The notes beneath the pieces are model-generated. The model was not told the DNA's origin. It saw only the letters and a program-made list of their open reading frames with translations, and did not search any database. From NCBI RefSeq assembly GCF_037081675.1, contig NZ_JAZAQL010000003.1, forward strand, positions 248,001-312,000: 64,000 bases of DNA. Reading direction: 5' to 3'. The position numbers were made by a program, and so were the translations under genes. Source of the DNA: Halorubellus litoreus. Lineage in GTDB: Archaea > Halobacteriota > Halobacteria > Halobacteriales > Natrialbaceae. Each line of letters opens with the position of its first letter. The stretch's first letter is position 1. Below, piece by piece: positions 16,101-22,895 of the stretch.

Positions 16101-17560
16101 GCGCGTTCGGCTCGGGCGCACTGCCGTTCCCCGACGCCCCGGGAGTCGAGGACTGGATCGAGGCGTACGACCGAGCGCTACGACGGTCGGTGGATACCGG
16201 TGCGAGTCCGGAGCGTGGAACCAGTACCACAGCCATCCGTACGCGGCCGGCCACCCGTACGCAGCCGGCCACCCGTGCCCTGGCCGCCGTCTATCGCGGG
16301 GCGCTGTCGACGCACGTCAGTGGGTTCGACGACGATTCCACGACGGGCATCTCGCCGCGCGGCGAGCGCGTCTGGTTCGACGCACTCACCGACTGCATCG
16401 AATCCACCGCCGTCTCGACCACCGCGGTCGGGGATCCCGTGACGTTCCTCGGTGACGTCTTCGGCGGTGCGGCAGCGAACTGGGCGGGCGACGGGGCGTC
16501 GAGTCGGACTCAGGAGTGGGTCGACTCCCTCGTCGCCGCGTTCCGCGAGTGCCGCTGGCGGATCGACGGGCCCTCGAAGGTGGCGTGGTTCGACGCCTTC
16601 GCCGAGACCGACGCAGCCGTCCTCCGAGCGGTACTGGCGCGAACCGACGTCGGCGAACGGACTGCCGACCGACTGAGACGACGCGTCCTGGAACTGGTTC
16701 GGACGGCGGCGATCGCCGTGGACAACCCTCCACATCCCGTCGCGTACGTCAGTACCGTCTTCGGAACCGCGCTCGCGCTCGCGGTCGAAACGAACGCCGA
16801 ATCGGTCAGGTTCGGCGTCACAGCAGTCCTCGATAGCCTCGAGGACCAAGACACCATGGAGCGCCTCACCGACGACAGCGTGGACGCTCTCGAGCGAGTG
16901 TACGCACGGGCACTCGTGGTCGTCGGTCGCACCAACAGCGAGCACGTGAACGTCGCCGAATGGTTGGACGTCGTCGTCGAGCGCCTCGTAGCGACCGCGA
17001 GCCGCGAGCGACCAGAGGACCCGGCTGCGTTCGTCGCGAACGTCATCGCACGTGCCTACGGGGACGCGGTCGACGACAGCAACGACGCGTGGCGTCGACG
17101 TCTCGACGCCGAACTCCACACGTACGCCGAACGAGCGGACCTCGATGAACCCGGCGAGTTCCTCGAAGCCACGTACGCCGACGTGGTGGTCGAACGAACC
17201 ACGCACGCGCAGCGTCATTCCACGGTTTCCGCGTGCGTCGACGCCGTGCGTGAGTCCCTCGAGACGGCGCGTGCCGACGGACTCGTTCGAGGTGACGACT
17301 CAGATCGAGGTGACGACTCAGTTCGGGGTGACGACTCAGATCGAGGTGACGACTCAGATCGAGGTGACGACTCAGTTCGGGGTGACGACTCAGCGGTGCG
17401 GACGTTCTCGCGAGCCGCGAACACGCTCCGAACGGCCGACCCACATGCGCGTGCAGACGGTCTCCATCGGCTCGACCAGGCACTAAGAGCGGTCAGCGGG
17501 GCCGAACTCGCCGACGTCGTGCTCGACCGCGACACCACGCCGACGGATTCGAAGGAGTAG
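13163..17560 (+). CDS. Giant NTPase with two P-loops and a long alpha-helical repeat region
   Basis: This 1465-residue protein has a first Walker A motif GAPRVGKS at residues 27-34 and a second, GPNASGKR, at 427-434, with a Walker B-like ALLICDDEY near 509. From about residue 650 to 1350 a helical unit repeats every 47-52 residues. Each has a [FL]xxx(V/A/T)(Y/F)xxA core, with the aromatic or equivalent position at 655, 707, 757, 804, 854, 903, 1044, 1100, 1200, 1247, 1295 and 1338, then a later WxDxVxxRL-type helix. This predicts a superhelical scaffold. Near the end are six copies of RGDDSD/RGDDSV from an 18-bp DNA repeat. Two P-loops followed by a solenoid recall STAND-type sensor ATPases, but I recognise no named family. 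The start was chosen on promoter and ribosome-site grounds. A nuclease gene follows 117 bases later. Confidence 0.8.
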   Translation: MEGIIQTVTPAELCEAVTPGEATLVLGAPRVGKSYRLRGLGASVERFDALTAVDDDELGIVDDLASAVMRPRDVPWSVDEARSELRTAFAHPGGVVLVTRPRSLDWLCQRGLIDSSALLESLDTVLVVRTPPADSDEAVDEIRDRLSERSPPGLTPAERSALVERATYPRYAFVDEQLREGVGVVEETVVPAAFLSLSKHGSETVLVGSDIRAAVDDHDVTVDPVDEATFHALSALDPRSDGERRPGSGRWSADATALALVASSILADDTAWLDAFVRHRPLAGAAEAIEDAVGLAPGTVAALRAFGAESTRASIEARLAAHATSECPPDDSESALADASEAVGAVRAAMRAVGATLDESAIGPDEYGSWPLVAAWHWDDPDALHAAAEARAFPDPDVDDPDEDGVGGVTVDEVVDALDGGLVVVSGPNASGKRRLAARVTTALAARGSTVRLPDLRQPDRIALAVDATPDAVVVATYGAEPAKIVNQAGVRALADWVTDGTCSGALLICDDEYREQLAAAVERTDCGDVASWRDRSEFALAQLAGDAARTPRSVADDLLSAMDWPTTTHPSRHTVDVDGVAAQSTFAAIVGIPDASLDPSFVGRVVADAIRVVARTARPTAAATWLELVDDLVADVGRNRCDSDGAITYRGSVYGTAMAAVAAADATTDEWVRAVADRAVALTNETATPHGRDAVGGDREPFVHAFALALRTLARPTDGTGPKHGALACVDHVLHRTVDAGALTEEPDLTLLARVYGELTRQVVDDVGDASTAERALAPVAALVQQAAATNDDRFAAFVIGTSLGSTLGAVAGSSANPEDLSTWVDAVGARIRESVAFVQRQEDRTRLLRTAYADAIGGWAFEYDGPGDRLEPWLEAVGSDLCRSASTAAPEDPASFVVDVHEEAIRRVVDSRERDRAESLFDAAERLADAFAASGLVETADESRPFEPEEDARVRLHAAAFAAFARVERDDPDGAGESAFGSGALPFPDAPGVEDWIEAYDRALRRSVDTGASPERGTSTTAIRTRPATRTQPATRALAAVYRGALSTHVSGFDDDSTTGISPRGERVWFDALTDCIESTAVSTTAVGDPVTFLGDVFGGAAANWAGDGASSRTQEWVDSLVAAFRECRWRIDGPSKVAWFDAFAETDAAVLRAVLARTDVGERTADRLRRRVLELVRTAAIAVDNPPHPVAYVSTVFGTALALAVETNAESVRFGVTAVLDSLEDQDTMERLTDDSVDALERVYARALVVVGRTNSEHVNVAEWLDVVVERLVATASRERPEDPAAFVANVIARAYGDAVDDSNDAWRRRLDAELHTYAERADLDEPGEFLEATYADVVVERTTHAQRHSTVSACVDAVRESLETARADGLVRGDDSDRGDDSVRGDDSDRGDDSDRGDDSVRGDDSAVRTFSRAANTLRTADPHARADGLHRLDQALRAVSGAELADVVLDRDTTPTDSKE
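16237..16272. repeat. 18-bp in-frame tandem repeat, two copies
   Basis: CCGTACGCGGCCGGCCAC is repeated with one base changed, inside the solenoid part of the large NTPase gene. It encodes RTRPAT then RTQPAT and probably lies in a loop between helical units. Confidence 0.75.
17288..17395. repeat. 18-bp in-frame tandem repeat, six copies
   Basis: The unit CGAGGTGACGACTCAGAT alternates with CGGGGTGACGACTCAGTT over six copies and encodes RGDDSD or RGDDSV. The acidic linker joins the solenoid to the last ~55 residues. Being a multiple of three, copy number can change without a frameshift. Confidence 0.9.
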
Positions 17561-17677
17561 ACACCCCGTTCCCGATTCGACCGGAACAACGGGATTGGTC
17601 CCCCGGTTGCTACGACGGACCGGATGCAAAGTCACATCTACGCCCGAACCGAACGACAGCGTAGGACTGAACCGCCA

Positions 17678-18415
17678 ATGGGAACACTGGTACTTGACAT
17701 CGAGACCGCGAGCCCGTTCGAAGAACCACCCGAGAACGCGAACGAGACGCGGTACTTCGAATGGTTCGCCGTCGCACTCGCGTACGTCGACGACCTCGAC
17801 GACACCCCGGAGACCGCAGTCCTGTTCCGCCGCGGCGACTGGGCTGACACCCACACGACCGACCTCTTCGAACGACTGTTCGACTACTGCGAACAGCGAA
17901 CCGTCGACCGAGTCCTCACGTACAACGGTGCGTGGTTCGACGCCAAGCACCTCCTCAACTGGGCCGCAGACCTCGACGCGACCTCCGACAACGAGATACA
18001 CGCCCGAACCGAGCGCCTCTTCGAGAATCACGTCGACGTCGCACTCGCCGCCGCCGACGAGTACGCCGACGAACTCTGGGACGACCAACACATCCTCCCC
18101 GACTGGAAAGCATACGACCTCGCAGGCATCGACAACGACAGCGTCTGGTACGACGACTACGAGTTCCCCGACACGTACCTCGACGAGATCGACGGCAACG
18201 CCATGCAGGGGAAACACATCGGTCGAGTCATAGGTGAACGCTACGTCGACAACGTCACCGCCGGCATCGAAGCGACCAGCGTCCACAGGGAACTCACTCG
18301 CCTTCTCGAAGACTACTGTCGGAGCGACGTCGCCGACCTCGTCGACCTCTACACCGCACTCGGCGGCGCCGACCTCGACGACACGTATCGTCGCCCGCCG
18401 AACACCATCCGGTGA
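17678..18415 (+). CDS. DEDDy-type 3'-5' exonuclease (DnaQ/RNase H-like)
   Basis: A 245-residue protein with all three exonuclease motifs: Exo I in MGTLVLDIETASPF (Asp and Glu), Exo II in VLTYNGAWFDAKHL (NxxxFD), and Exo III in LEDYCRSDVADLVDLY (YxxxD, hence DEDDy). It should use two metal ions to remove nucleotides from 3' ends of DNA or RNA. No other domain is present, so it is a stand-alone nuclease and not a polymerase proofreading domain. The ATG at 17678 is used because the strand with Exo I starts directly after it. It follows the giant NTPase gene by 117 bases on the same strand, and its stop lies inside a 21-bp tandem duplication. Confidence 0.82.
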   Translation: MGTLVLDIETASPFEEPPENANETRYFEWFAVALAYVDDLDDTPETAVLFRRGDWADTHTTDLFERLFDYCEQRTVDRVLTYNGAWFDAKHLLNWAADLDATSDNEIHARTERLFENHVDVALAAADEYADELWDDQHILPDWKAYDLAGIDNDSVWYDDYEFPDTYLDEIDGNAMQGKHIGRVIGERYVDNVTAGIEATSVHRELTRLLEDYCRSDVADLVDLYTALGGADLDDTYRRPPNTIR

Positions 18416-18449
18416 CGCCCTCGCATCCTCCGGTGACGCCCTCGCATCC
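18408..18449. repeat. 21-bp tandem duplication across a stop codon
   Basis: The 21-base unit TCCGGTGACGCC...GCATCC occurs at 18408-18428 and 18429-18449. The TGA stop of the exonuclease gene (18413-18415) is in the first copy, so the duplication leaves the protein unchanged. Confidence 0.9.
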
Positions 18450-18478
18450 AGAACACCGCGGTTCTCTCGAGAGCCCGT

Positions 18479-19744
18479 TCAGTACTCGGTGAGCGTCGCG
18501 TTCTCGCCGTCGGTCACGACCTCGCGCGGGTCGATGTCGACGAAGTCCATCACTGAGTCGTGGATACCGACCGATTCGACGGTCTCCTCGAGCGCCGAGA
18601 GGACGAGTGCGGGGTCGAGGTCGAGCGCGTACTCGCGGTACGTCCCGCCGCGACGCCCCTCGTTCCGCTCCGTGACGCTGATGATGCCGAGCATCGCGAG
18701 CTCGCTCAGGTGATCGCGCATCCGGCGTGGAACGAGCGGATCGCGGTTCGCCAGCTCGGCGAACCGCGTGTACCGCGGGCGGACGTCTCTCGACCGCACC
18801 GGCGTATCGCCCTCGAGGTCGAGCGTGACGAGCGCGTACAGGACGAGATGCCCGTGCTCGGTGAGGCCACCGATACCCTCCTGGATGCGGCCGCGTTCCA
18901 GTTCGTCCCGTCCAGCCTCCACGTGATCCGCGGTGACGGTCTCCGTCCCTGCTTCGCGCGCCATGTCGCCCGCGCTCATCAGGAGGTCGAGGCTCTGGCG
19001 AGCGTCCCCGGCGTCCTTCGCACCATAAGCTGCACAGAGCGGGATGACCTCGTCCGCGAGGACGTCGTCGTGGAACGCGACGTTCGCGCGCTGCGAGAGG
19101 ATCTGTCTGAGGTCGTTCGCGTCGTACGCCGGGAAGTGGATCTCCTGTTCGCACAGCGACGAGCGGACCTTCGGTGACAGGTCGTCGCGGAACGAGAAGT
19201 CGTTCGAGATACCGATGATACCGATCTTCGCGGTCTCCAGGTTCCCGTTCGCTCTCGCTCTCGGGAGCTGGTAGAGGATGGAGTCGTCCTCGAGGTGGTC
19301 GACCTCGTCCAGGACCACGAGGATGGTGCCGGCGGCTTCTTCGAACTCGCTCCACAGCATCTCGTAGACGGACGCTCGCGGATACCCGGTCGTCGAGATC
19401 TGGTTCGTCTCGTCGCGGAACTCGTTGACGAGTCGAGTTGCGACCTGGTACGACGAGGTGAGGCCGTCGCAGTTCAGCATCGCGACGGTGAGGTCGATGT
19501 CGTCGAACTGGGCGGCGTCCTCTCGGAGGTGCGCGAGGAGGTATCGGGACGCGGCGGTCTTCCCGACGCCGGTCTTCCCGTAGAGGAAGATGTTGTCAGG
19601 TTGTTCTCCGTTGATGACGGGTTGGAGGGCTGCCTGATACGTGTCGAGTTCGTCGCTCCGTCCGACCAGTTCCTCGGGCTGGTAGTCCTCCCGGAGCGCA
19701 TCCCGGTCGGTGTAGATGTTCGTGTCTCGCTCGAACAGCGCCAT
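18479..19744 (-). CDS. orc1: Orc1/Cdc6 replication initiator
   Basis: This 421-residue AAA+ protein carries Walker A in LYGKTGVGKTAASRYLL, Walker B in ILVVLDEVDHLEDD, sensor 1 in IIGISNDFSFRD and sensor 2 in GDARQSLDLL. A C-terminal winged-helix region (TRFAELANRD...RRMRDHLSELAMLGIISV) contacts DNA. It binds origin recognition boxes and helps load the MCM helicase. The ATG at 19744 (MALFERDTNIYTDRD) fits the family start. The gene faces away from the candidate origin at 19.77-20.56 kb, the usual archaeal layout. Its TATA element overlaps one of the boxes, which suggests self-control of expression. Confidence 0.95.
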   Translation of the reverse strand: MALFERDTNIYTDRDALREDYQPEELVGRSDELDTYQAALQPVINGEQPDNIFLYGKTGVGKTAASRYLLAHLREDAAQFDDIDLTVAMLNCDGLTSSYQVATRLVNEFRDETNQISTTGYPRASVYEMLWSEFEEAAGTILVVLDEVDHLEDDSILYQLPRARANGNLETAKIGIIGISNDFSFRDDLSPKVRSSLCEQEIHFPAYDANDLRQILSQRANVAFHDDVLADEVIPLCAAYGAKDAGDARQSLDLLMSAGDMAREAGTETVTADHVEAGRDELERGRIQEGIGGLTEHGHLVLYALVTLDLEGDTPVRSRDVRPRYTRFAELANRDPLVPRRMRDHLSELAMLGIISVTERNEGRRGGTYREYALDLDPALVLSALEETVESVGIHDSVMDFVDIDPREVVTDGENATLTEY

Positions 19745-19770
19745 CTTACACGGAAGGATGTGAGGGGATA

Positions 19771-19780
19771 CCATAAAACC
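19771..19780 (-). promoter_or_regulatory. orc1 TATA element
   Basis: On the minus strand the sequence is GGTTTTATGG, 27-36 bases ahead of the orc1 ATG. It overlaps the first origin-type box (19777-19795). Confidence 0.5.
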
Positions 19781-19840
19781 ACCGTGTCCGGAGTGTCCGC
19801 GGTTTCCGCTGTTCTCGTTTCTTTAAGTCAGCCCCGCGAA

Positions 19841-19870
19841 CACACTCCCCCCACTGTGTCCGCTGTTGTC
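19841..19870 (-). repeat. Origin recognition-like box, left arm
   Basis: Read on the minus strand the core is CAACAGCGGACACAGTGGGG, followed by GGAGTGTG. It is the inverted partner of 20110-20138. Confidence 0.7.
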
Positions 19871-19904
19871 GGTGGGAGAGGTGGGGGGAGGGGTCATAGA
19901 GGAA

Positions 19905-20010
19905 CTCTGAATGACGGTAAAGTTTATTACCCCTGCTAGGCTATTGGTCCGTAGCCTCTCCAAATCCAGTTTTATGATAAGAAGTTATGGTAAGAGAGCT
20001 AGCAGCTAAC
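19905..20010. other. AT-rich stretch, candidate DNA unwinding element
   Basis: Runs such as AAAGTTTATTA and CAGTTTTATGATAAGAAG make this the most AT-rich part of the region, in a window that is otherwise strongly GC-rich. It lies between the two inverted boxes. Confidence 0.55.
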
Positions 20011-20109
20011 GGCAGGAAGTGTCTTTCTGTTTTCACGTCCCCGTCCTGTTTCGTTGCTGTCGTCCTGTACGAACGCAACGTCAGCACCCCACCCCCACTC
20101 CACTCACCG

Positions 20110-20138
20110 AGAACTGCGGACATGGTGGGGTGGGTGTG
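20110..20138 (+). repeat. Origin recognition-like box, right arm
   Basis: The core is GAACTGCGGACATGGTGGGG, followed by TGGGTGTG, matching 24 of 30 positions of the left arm read on the other strand. Confidence 0.7.
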
Positions 20139-20426
20139 TCAGAAGTCGTTCGTCGACAATCCAGTCGCCCGCGATGTGACTCCAGGTGGACGTCAGCTGT
20201 CGTCACCCGGTCGACCTCGGGGTCGGACGAACGGTGACCCGCTACGAACGGGCGTTGGCGAGTGAACGGCAGAACCGTCCTCTCAGCGCTGCTCGATATC
20301 GTTCTACGCTCCAGAATCCGCTCTCCTTCTCGCTGATGCAGGCGGAACCTTCCGTCGCGGCCGGAGCTTCCGCCGGACGCGAACGCGATCCATCCGGCAC
20401 GACCGGTTGCACCAACGATCGAATAA

Positions 20427-20510
20427 CACCACGATATCCGCAATAACACCACGACGTCCGCAGTTATCGCTGTGCGATCCCAGCCGACACCCCACGATGT
20501 CCGTTGTTCC
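20427..20510 (-). repeat. Three consecutive origin-type boxes
   Basis: On the minus strand, 20427-20446, 20447-20468 and 20488-20510 each contain GCGGA or ACGGA followed by a GTGGTG or GTGGGG end. The first two abut. They face opposite to the box at 20529-20554. Confidence 0.6.
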
Positions 20511-20528
20511 TACACCGCCAGCCAACGT

Positions 20529-20554
20529 GGAACAGCGGACGCGGTGGGGGGTGG
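20529..20554 (+). repeat. Origin-type box identical over 25 bases to one at 53.9 kb
   Basis: It starts GGAACAGCGGACGCGGTGGG and stays identical for 25 bases to 53916-53940, inside the copper ATPase gene. It ends the box cluster, just before the 3' end of the membrane protein gene at 20632. Confidence 0.65.
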
Positions 20555-20631
20555 TGGTTGGATGGGAACTCGACAGGTGATGGTCGAAGCGCGACTCGAC
20601 AGCGACAGGAAACAATCGAGCAGGCAGTGCC

Positions 20632-21216
20632 TCAGTACCCCAGTAAGGGGAGCCAGAGCAACTGGGAGAAGCCGACGATGACCGCGAACGCGACGGTGAA
20701 GACCGCGACTCGCTTGGCGAACACACCGATCGATGCCGCGTCTTCTCTCGGGAACGCCCCCAGGGCTTCGTAGACTTCGTACGTGACGAAGAAGAGTCCA
20801 ATTCCCCAGAGAACAGCGGTCAGGTGGGCGTAGTACAGATGCGTGATGTACTGACTCTCGAGTCCCAAGACGCCGTGGAAGAGCGTCGGGAAGACGCCGC
20901 CAGCGAGCGCGCCGGCGACGAGCGCAACCGCGTAACTGACGTTCCCGCGAGCGTCGTTCCAGACACCGCCGACGTAGCGAGCGACCAACCGTTCGGTCGG
21001 TGACACTCCATCGGGGTACTGGTGCTTGAAGAAGCCCGATGCGATGACTGCGCCCACGGTCCCAGCGACGATTCCGACGATGGTGACGCCGTGCGCGGGG
21101 CTGCCAGTGATTGCACCGGCGAGGTAGCGGATCGCCAGGACGACGAACGCGACGACGAACGGGATGGCTGGACGGGAGAGCGGCTCCCACTGCTTCACGA
21201 ACGATTGGTCGGCCAT
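20632..21216 (-). CDS. Polytopic membrane protein of unknown function
   Basis: This 194-residue protein has about five hydrophobic segments, beginning with IPFVVAFVVLAIRYLAGAI. A conserved-looking stretch, FHGVLGLESQYITHLYYAHL, precedes a helix that could place His and Tyr residues in the membrane. No known transport or enzyme motif is visible. It begins MADQSFVKQWEPLSRP and ends LLWLPLLGY. It borders the origin and shares no obvious operon. I do not recognise the family. Confidence 0.7.
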   Translation of the reverse strand: MADQSFVKQWEPLSRPAIPFVVAFVVLAIRYLAGAITGSPAHGVTIVGIVAGTVGAVIASGFFKHQYPDGVSPTERLVARYVGGVWNDARGNVSYAVALVAGALAGGVFPTLFHGVLGLESQYITHLYYAHLTAVLWGIGLFFVTYEVYEALGAFPREDAASIGVFAKRVAVFTVAFAVIVGFSQLLWLPLLGY

Positions 21217-21712
21217 GTCCCTCGATTGTTGCTCTACCTACGTGAGTAAGTACCTCATACTGGCTGGATACCGACGACTGAGGAGGAATCCAGGACAGTT
21301 GTCACGGAATCGCCATCTGTGCTCTCTCGGACACGGTATACGAGCCCACATTGAACGACCTCGCTCGTGCTGTACAGCGGAGCGAGCTCGCGTTGTACGG
21401 TTAGCTCGGACCGTCGAAGAACGCGAGACGCGGTCGGCGAGGAACCGACCAGCAGGTGGTCCTCTTTCACCGTCGTTCGAATGACCGGGAATCGAAATAA
21501 TCGAGTAGCTAGCAACTACTTCGACGTCCGCCGGTGGTTCGACCGCTCCGGAACCACGGCCCGCGAACCGCGCGCGATCGCGATTCATCAGACGATTTCA
21601 CAGGTTCCCCGACGGACTCATACGGTCCCTCGACGGACTCATACGGTCCCACGACGGACTCATACGGTCCCTCGAAGAGCTCATACGTCAGTGCGGTCAG
21701 TAGTCTTGGACG
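21217..21712. other. 496-bp gap without a supported gene
   Basis: I find no coding frame with haloarchaeal codon bias. The stretch holds an imperfect hairpin around GTAGCTAGCAACTAC (21504-21518) and a 21-bp tandem repeat at 21610-21687, just after the halocyanin gene's 3' end. Confidence 0.5.
21610..21687. repeat. 21-bp tandem repeat, three copies plus a partial
   Basis: The unit, starting CGACGGACTCATACGGTCCC, lies at 21610-21630, 21631-21651 and 21652-21672, with a diverged partial at 21673-21687. It is 25 bases beyond the halocyanin stop. Confidence 0.9.
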
Positions 21713-22804
21713 TCAGTGCGACCTGTGGCCCCGGGGTGGTTCGGACGTCTCCGTGACGTCGTCTTTCGCGTGCAGGAACGCACCGAAGAGGAGCGGGGAG
21801 AGGAGTGCGCCTACTAACCCAGCGACGAGACCGTACAGCCAGAGGTCGTCACCGCCGTCTGTAGCACCGTCGCTCTCCTGTCCCCCGGCGGCGTTCGGGG
21901 AGCCGACGACGACAGCGCCTTTCATCCCCATCGGTTTGTGTGGCCCACAGTAGTACTTCGAGATGCCAGCGGCGTCGAACGTCCGCTCGAACGTAGTGCC
22001 CTCGCTGCCCTGCATCTTGGACTCGTAGCTGCCGTCCTCCGCGACGACGTTGTGCGACCCGCCGGCGCCGGTCCACTCCCAGGTCACCGTCGTTCCGGGG
22101 TCGACCTGGACTGCCGCGGGCCCGAACGCGTACGCACCGTTGTTCCCCTCCGCACCGACCGTTATCGTGACCTCGCTCTCGCCGGTACGGTCGACCGTCC
22201 CGTCGAAGTTCGCGACGTTCTCGAACCACCCGTCGTAGTCGATGCTGTCGTCCCCAGCACCGGAACCGTTCTCGGCGTCGCTCGCAGCGCCGCCCGTGGA
22301 CGGAACCGCGACCTCGACGTCACCGACGACGACGGCGCCCTTCATCCCCATCGGCTTGTGCGGCCCACAGTAGTACCGACTGGCGCCGGCTTCCTCGAAT
22401 GTCTGCTCGAACGTATCACCGTCGTTGCCCTGCATCTTGGACTCGTAGCTGCCGTCCTCCGCGACGACGTTGTGCGACCCGCCCTTCCCGGTCCACTCGA
22501 AGACGACGGTCGTCCCCGGGTCGACGCGGACGACGGCCGGTCCGAACGCGTACGAGCCGTTGTTCCCCTTCGCACCGACCTCGACGGTGACCGTCGACTT
22601 CCCGCGTTCGTCGACGATACCGTCGAAGTTCCCGACGTTCTTCAGCCAATCCTCGAGCGAGGCGTCCGCGCTCGCACTCGCGGATCCGCCGCTCGCGGCA
22701 GCCGGGGCGGCGCCGACGGCAGCTGTCGAGGCCGCTGCAAGCCCTGCTTTCATGACGGTGCGTCTGTCGTACCGCGCTGCGCGGCCAGTGAATTCGTCGG
22801 TCAT
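21713..22804 (-). CDS. Two-domain halocyanin-type blue copper protein
   Basis: This 363-residue protein has a Tat-type N-terminus (YDRRTVMKAGLAAAS), two plastocyanin-like domains at about residues 50-165 and 195-305, and a C-terminal membrane helix (LWLYGLVAGLVGALLSPLLF). Each domain shows the type 1 copper ligands: His in GGSHNVVAEDG, and Cys, His and Met in YYCGPHKPMGMKGAVVVG. The two domains are very similar, so one arose by duplication. It should carry electrons on the outer face of the membrane. The multicopper oxidase gene is 91 bases upstream on the same strand and may be its electron partner. Confidence 0.92.
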   Translation of the reverse strand: MTDEFTGRAARYDRRTVMKAGLAAASTAAVGAAPAAASGGSASASADASLEDWLKNVGNFDGIVDERGKSTVTVEVGAKGNNGSYAFGPAVVRVDPGTTVVFEWTGKGGSHNVVAEDGSYESKMQGNDGDTFEQTFEEAGASRYYCGPHKPMGMKGAVVVGDVEVAVPSTGGAASDAENGSGAGDDSIDYDGWFENVANFDGTVDRTGESEVTITVGAEGNNGAYAFGPAAVQVDPGTTVTWEWTGAGGSHNVVAEDGSYESKMQGSEGTTFERTFDAAGISKYYCGPHKPMGMKGAVVVGSPNAAGGQESDGATDGGDDLWLYGLVAGLVGALLSPLLFGAFLHAKDDVTETSEPPRGHRSH

Positions 22805-22895
22805 CAGTTGAGTTCTGGTCCGTTTCTTTGGTCCGTGGTGGGCGTCCCGTTCCGTGATTCGAAGGTGTGCGTGGAGCGTCGCGGACGACGCGCGT

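Larger units (their letters stand above)
19777..20554. other. Predicted replication origin next to orc1
   Basis: Seven copies of a G-rich box, core AACNGCGGACNNNGTGGGG, lie in this gene-free stretch. On the minus strand: 19777-19795 (weak), 19841-19870, 20427-20446, 20447-20468 and 20488-20510. On the plus strand: 20110-20138 and 20529-20554. The pair 19841-19870 and 20110-20138 agrees at 24 of 30 positions in inverted orientation and flanks the AT-rich stretch 19905-20010. A G-string follows at 19881-19893. Inverted boxes around an AT-rich core beside orc1 is the known archaeal origin plan. The exact box sequence is not one I can match to a published origin. The stretch 20139-20426 between the boxes has no feature I can name, and the frames through it look non-coding. 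Confidence 0.75.

Noticed and set aside
19981..20452. Short frames within the predicted origin
   Set aside because: They overlap boxes and the AT-rich core, differ in composition from nearby proteins and show no motif.
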